Below, piece by piece: positions 61,421 through 64,000 of a stretch of DNA of 64,000 nt. The stretch lies in the NCBI GenBank assembly GCA_964615935.1, contig CAZTTG010000003.1, positions 1 through 64,000 on the forward strand. Reading direction: 5' to 3'. This DNA is from CAZTTG01 sp964615935 (GTDB taxonomy: Bacteria > Planctomycetota > UBA1135 > GCA-002686595). Position numbers and translations under genes: made by a program. Position 1 is the stretch's first letter. Each line of letters starts with the position of its first letter. The notes under the pieces were generated by a model. It searched no databases. It was not told where the DNA came from and saw only the letters and a list, made by a program, of their open reading frames with translations.

Positions 61421-64000
61421 TCAGGGGCAGAACAAGGCCTCCAGCCCGTCCGACAGGTTCATCCCGGCCCCCATCGAGGGGTCGCGGTACCAGAACTGGA
61501 AGTTCCAGGTGTCGCCGGGGTGGATCGCACCGGGGCCCGAGCCAGGCGGGGGCTGGGTGAAGTCGACCAGGCGCGCGGCGTAGCCGAACGCGTCGATCGC
61601 CTGAGGCGGGCCCAGCCGGAAGAGCCCGATCCCGCCGGTGCCGACGCAGCGGTAGCCGTTCCCGAAGGGCACCTCGATCGGTTCTGGGCCGTAGTAGAAG
61701 AGCCCGATCTTCCCGGGCACCGCGCCGGTGACGGTCAGCGTGAAGTCGTTCGCCGCGATGCTGGTCGTGCCCGCGTGCGAGATCAGCGCGCCCGGCCCCA
61801 CCGAGTTCGGCGCGGTCTGGCAGTAGTTGGTGACGATCCCGCCACCGCTGCAGCCGTCGAAGAGGTCGCGCTCGTACGCGCCGTTGCCGTGCGTCGCGGC
61901 CCGGATCTTCCCGTGCGCCGCGAGTATCTTCAGGTCGTTCACCATCGTGCGAGGCATGCCGAGCGTGAACGGCTGCCAGTGGTCGCCACCGTCGATCGAG
62001 ACATACGCGCCGAGGTCCGTGCCGACGTAGATCACGTCGGGGTCGCCGGGATCGACGATCACCGCCGTGGTCGGGATGTCCGGCAGACCGGCGCCGATGT
62101 CGATCCACGAGCCGCCGCCGTCCTCCGACCTGAACACGTGCGAGCTCCCGAAGCCCATGAAGGTGGCGAACACGCGCTGCGGATCGTTCGGATCGACGGC
62201 CAGGTCTCCCGGGTAGCGGTCCGGCAGCGTCTGCGTCACGTCGGTCCAGCTGCTGCCACCGTTCGCCGAGGCGAAGACCCGCGCCCGGTCGGAGACCGGG
62301 GCCGTCGCCGCGTAGACGACGTTCGCGTTCGTGTCCGAGACCGCCAGCACGAGCACGGGGCTGCCCGAGACCAGGCTCTGGCCGCTGTTCGTCGCGTACC
62401 AGCCGGATCCCTGGTTGTCGCTCCGGTACACCCGCGAACGCCCCGCGTACAGGCGCGAGGGGCTCGACGGGCAGAGGACGTAGGGCGCGACGAAGGCCGT
62501 GTAGTCCCCGCTCATCTCCGGCGGCGTGACGCTGCTCCAGTTGCTGCCCCCGTTGGTCGAGCGGCGCATACTCAGGTACTGGGCCGATCCGTAGAGCGTC
62601 GAGTCGTTCGTCGGATGGACGGCGCACCAGGTGCCGTCGCCGCCGATGGCACGCTGCCACGGCACTCCGCCGTTGTAGATCACGGTGAAGTTGTCCTGCA
62701 GGCCGCCGATCGCGAGGTCCCTGCTGGAAGTCGACTGCGCGAACCCGTTGTAGAACTGGCAGGTCTGGTACCCGCCGATCAGCGACTTGAAGTTCTCGGC
62801 AAAATCGGTGCTCCGGAAGACGCCGCCGTCGGAGGCGAAGAAAATCGTGTCCGGATCCGTCGGGTGCCAGACGGCGAAGTGGTGATCGGCGTGCGCGTAG
62901 TTCGGTCCGCCGATCGGACCCTGCGGCGGCGAGGTGCCGAAGTAGACTTCTTGCCAGCTCGACTTCTGCGACAGGCTGGAGCCGCCGTCCGTCGAGCGCC
63001 AGATCTCGATCCCGCCGACGAAGAGATCCCGCTCGTCGAAGGGGCTGACCAGGACGTAGTGCGAGTACCAGCCCTGGTAGCTCGGGTAGTCGGTGCTGTT
63101 GACCTTGCTCCAGCTGTCGCCGGTGTTCGTCGATTTGTACAGCCCCCGTCCGTCGTCGTAGTCGGCGATGCTGGCGAAGACGATGTTCGGCGAGGTCGGC
63201 GCGATGTCGAGTTGGCACTTGCCGGTCCAGCTCGAGGGCAGGCCGCTGGTCAGCTTGGTCCAGTTTTGAGCGCCGTTCGTCGTCCGGTAGATCCCGTGCT
63301 CCGTCGAGCCGAAGTTCCCGCAGGCGACGAAGACGGTGTCGGGATTCGCCGGGTGGATCCGGACGTCCATCGCCATGATGACGTCGTGGACGAGCGTCCA
63401 GCTCCCGCCCGCGTCCGTCGACTTGTAGACCCCGTTGGTGGTCGCCGCGTACACGATGTTGCGGTCCAGGGGGTGGATCTCGATCATCCACACTCCTCTC
63501 GAGGCCGCATAGGTCCAGTCGAGGCTCTTCGTCCAGCTCGCGCCTCCGTCGACGGTCTTGAGGATCCCGACGCCGTAGCTGCCGCGCGCGTGGCGGATCG
63601 CCTCTCCCCCGTTGGTCCAGTCGTAGTGGTAGGCCTCCCCCGTCCCGATGTACATCACGTCGGGATCGACCGGGTCGATGGCGATCGTGCTGACGCCGAG
63701 GACCGGGAGCCCGAGGTCGACGATGTCCCACGCGTCGGCGCCCACGCCGCCCACGGTCGTCTTCCAGAGGCCGCCGCTGGCGCTGCCGGCGAACATGATG
63801 TCCGGATCGGACGGGTGTAGCGCCAGGCACAGCGTGCGGCCGCCGACGTTCGTCGGACCGATCGGCTCCCAGGGGTCGACCAGCTCGTCGAGCCCGCCCC
63901 GGTACATCGAGTCGAGGTCCATCGCCTCGTCGACGGCGAGCCCGAAGGCCTCGTCGGGGAGGTGGAGGTTCGGGTAGGCGCGCGAGGCCCCCCAGAAGTC
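61421..64000 (-). CDS. BNR/sortilin-type beta-propeller secreted protein, 5' end beyond window
   Basis: Minus-strand gene truncated by the right edge; the frame is open to base 64000 (at least 859 residues, opening with FWGASRAYPNLHLPDEAF). It contains many WD/BNR-like propeller strands with the Asp-box sense (GIYRTTNGAQNWTKLTSG, VFRSEDGGGSWIDIGAGLPD, AYVSIDGGDHWQPFTLGMP), resembling the VPS10/sortilin and xyloglucanase propellers. The last 150 residues are a separate domain (CQTAPNSVGPGALIS, GLFYYG, NFQFWYRDP, ending in Cys-Pro) that I know as a C-terminal tail of planctomycete secreted proteins. The role is probably surface adhesion or glycan handling. Confidence 0.85.
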   Translation of the reverse strand, partial: DFWGASRAYPNLHLPDEAFGLAVDEAMDLDSMYRGGLDELVDPWEPIGPTNVGGRTLCLALHPSDPDIMFAGSASGGLWKTTVGGVGADAWDIVDLGLPVLGVSTIAIDPVDPDVMYIGTGEAYHYDWTNGGEAIRHARGSYGVGILKTVDGGASWTKSLDWTYAASRGVWMIEIHPLDRNIVYAATTNGVYKSTDAGGSWTLVHDVIMAMDVRIHPANPDTVFVACGNFGSTEHGIYRTTNGAQNWTKLTSGLPSSWTGKCQLDIAPTSPNIVFASIADYDDGRGLYKSTNTGDSWSKVNSTDYPSYQGWYSHYVLVSPFDERDLFVGGIEIWRSTDGGSSLSQKSSWQEVYFGTSPPQGPIGGPNYAHADHHFAVWHPTDPDTIFFASDGGVFRSTDFAENFKSLIGGYQTCQFYNGFAQSTSSRDLAIGGLQDNFTVIYNGGVPWQRAIGGDGTWCAVHPTNDSTLYGSAQYLSMRRSTNGGSNWSSVTPPEMSGDYTAFVAPYVLCPSSPSRLYAGRSRVYRSDNQGSGWYATNSGQSLVSGSPVLVLAVSDTNANVVYAATAPVSDRARVFASANGGSSWTDVTQTLPDRYPGDLAVDPNDPQRVFATFMGFGSSHVFRSEDGGGSWIDIGAGLPDIPTTAVIVDPGDPDVIYVGTDLGAYVSIDGGDHWQPFTLGMPRTMVNDLKILAAHGKIRAATHGNGAYERDLFDGCSGGGIVTNYCQTAPNSVGPGALISHAGTTSIAANDFTLTVTGAVPGKIGLFYYGPEPIEVPFGNGYRCVGTGGIGLFRLGPPQAIDAFGYAARLVDFTQPPPGSGPGAIHPGDTWNFQFWYRDPSMGAGMNLSDGLEALFCP

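Noticed and set aside
61520..63820. 766-codon plus-strand open frame opposite the BNR gene
   Set aside because: Val/Arg/Asp-rich shadow; the minus strand shows regular propeller repeats.

Overview
The window is a very GC-rich bacterial chromosome segment. The best taxonomic clue is the C-terminal domain of the partial gene at 61421-64000: a roughly 150-residue tail with GLFYYG, NFQFWYRDP and a final NLSDGLEALFCP, a secretion-associated tail I know mainly from Planctomycetota proteins. Several ECF sigma/anti-sigma pairs, secretin-domain proteins and sulfatase-fold lipoproteins fit that assignment. It is an inference, not a proof. No rRNA, tRNA or CRISPR array was seen.

Layout. 1-1.08 kb: a small membrane protein and non-coding DNA. 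1.08-7.15 kb (minus): an exopolysaccharide operon in the order wza, fused Wzz/BY-kinase, wecC, wecB, making UDP-ManNAcA and exporting a polymer; kinase and wecC overlap in a GGATAY repeat read in two frames. 7.4-8.9 kb: a phosphoesterase and a DUF1579 lipoprotein. 8.9-17.1 kb: three secreted S9 (prolyl-oligopeptidase) proteins. 17.1-17.8 kb: an MntA/HepT toxin-antitoxin pair. 18-22.4 kb: accessory DNA with a frameshifted secreted gene, an XRE regulator/membrane protein pair, and a sulfatase-like gene whose 3' end is duplicated 2.2 kb away. 22.5-25.5 kb: secreted or membrane singletons. 25.7-27.7 kb (minus): ECF sigma, anti-sigma and a secretin-domain protein. 27.8-31.9 kb (minus): cyclophilin, a LeuD-LeuC fusion and leuB.

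32.3-39.4 kb: housekeeping genes (LON-domain protein, xthA, DEAD-box helicase, ferredoxin, ispH, VIT/vWA protein). 39.5-43.2 kb (minus): a mosaic of accessory genes (metal-receptor-like protein, DUF4870, GIY-YIG, DUF2283 with a nuclease-like partner, an orphan) and a chimeric gene scar. 43.2-52.0 kb (minus): one long acyl-CoA operon: thiolase, 3-hydroxyacyl-CoA dehydrogenase, two acyl-CoA dehydrogenases, the MeaB chaperone, split methylmalonyl-CoA mutase, a small HTH regulator and an MBL-fold hydrolase. It suits beta-oxidation combined with propionyl/methylmalonyl-CoA handling.

52.3-56.7 kb (plus): sigma factor, two-zinc-finger transmembrane anti-sigma factor and secreted TPR-CHAT protease, translationally coupled. 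This is the best candidate for an undescribed signalling system. 56.9-59.5 kb: archaeal-type HMG-CoA synthase, thiolase and DUF35 protein, the same trio that forms the archaeal mevalonate entry complex, in a genome that also carries ispH of the MEP pathway. 59.5-61.4 kb: an IS110-family element with structured flanks. 61.4-64 kb: the 5'-truncated BNR/sortilin-type propeller gene.
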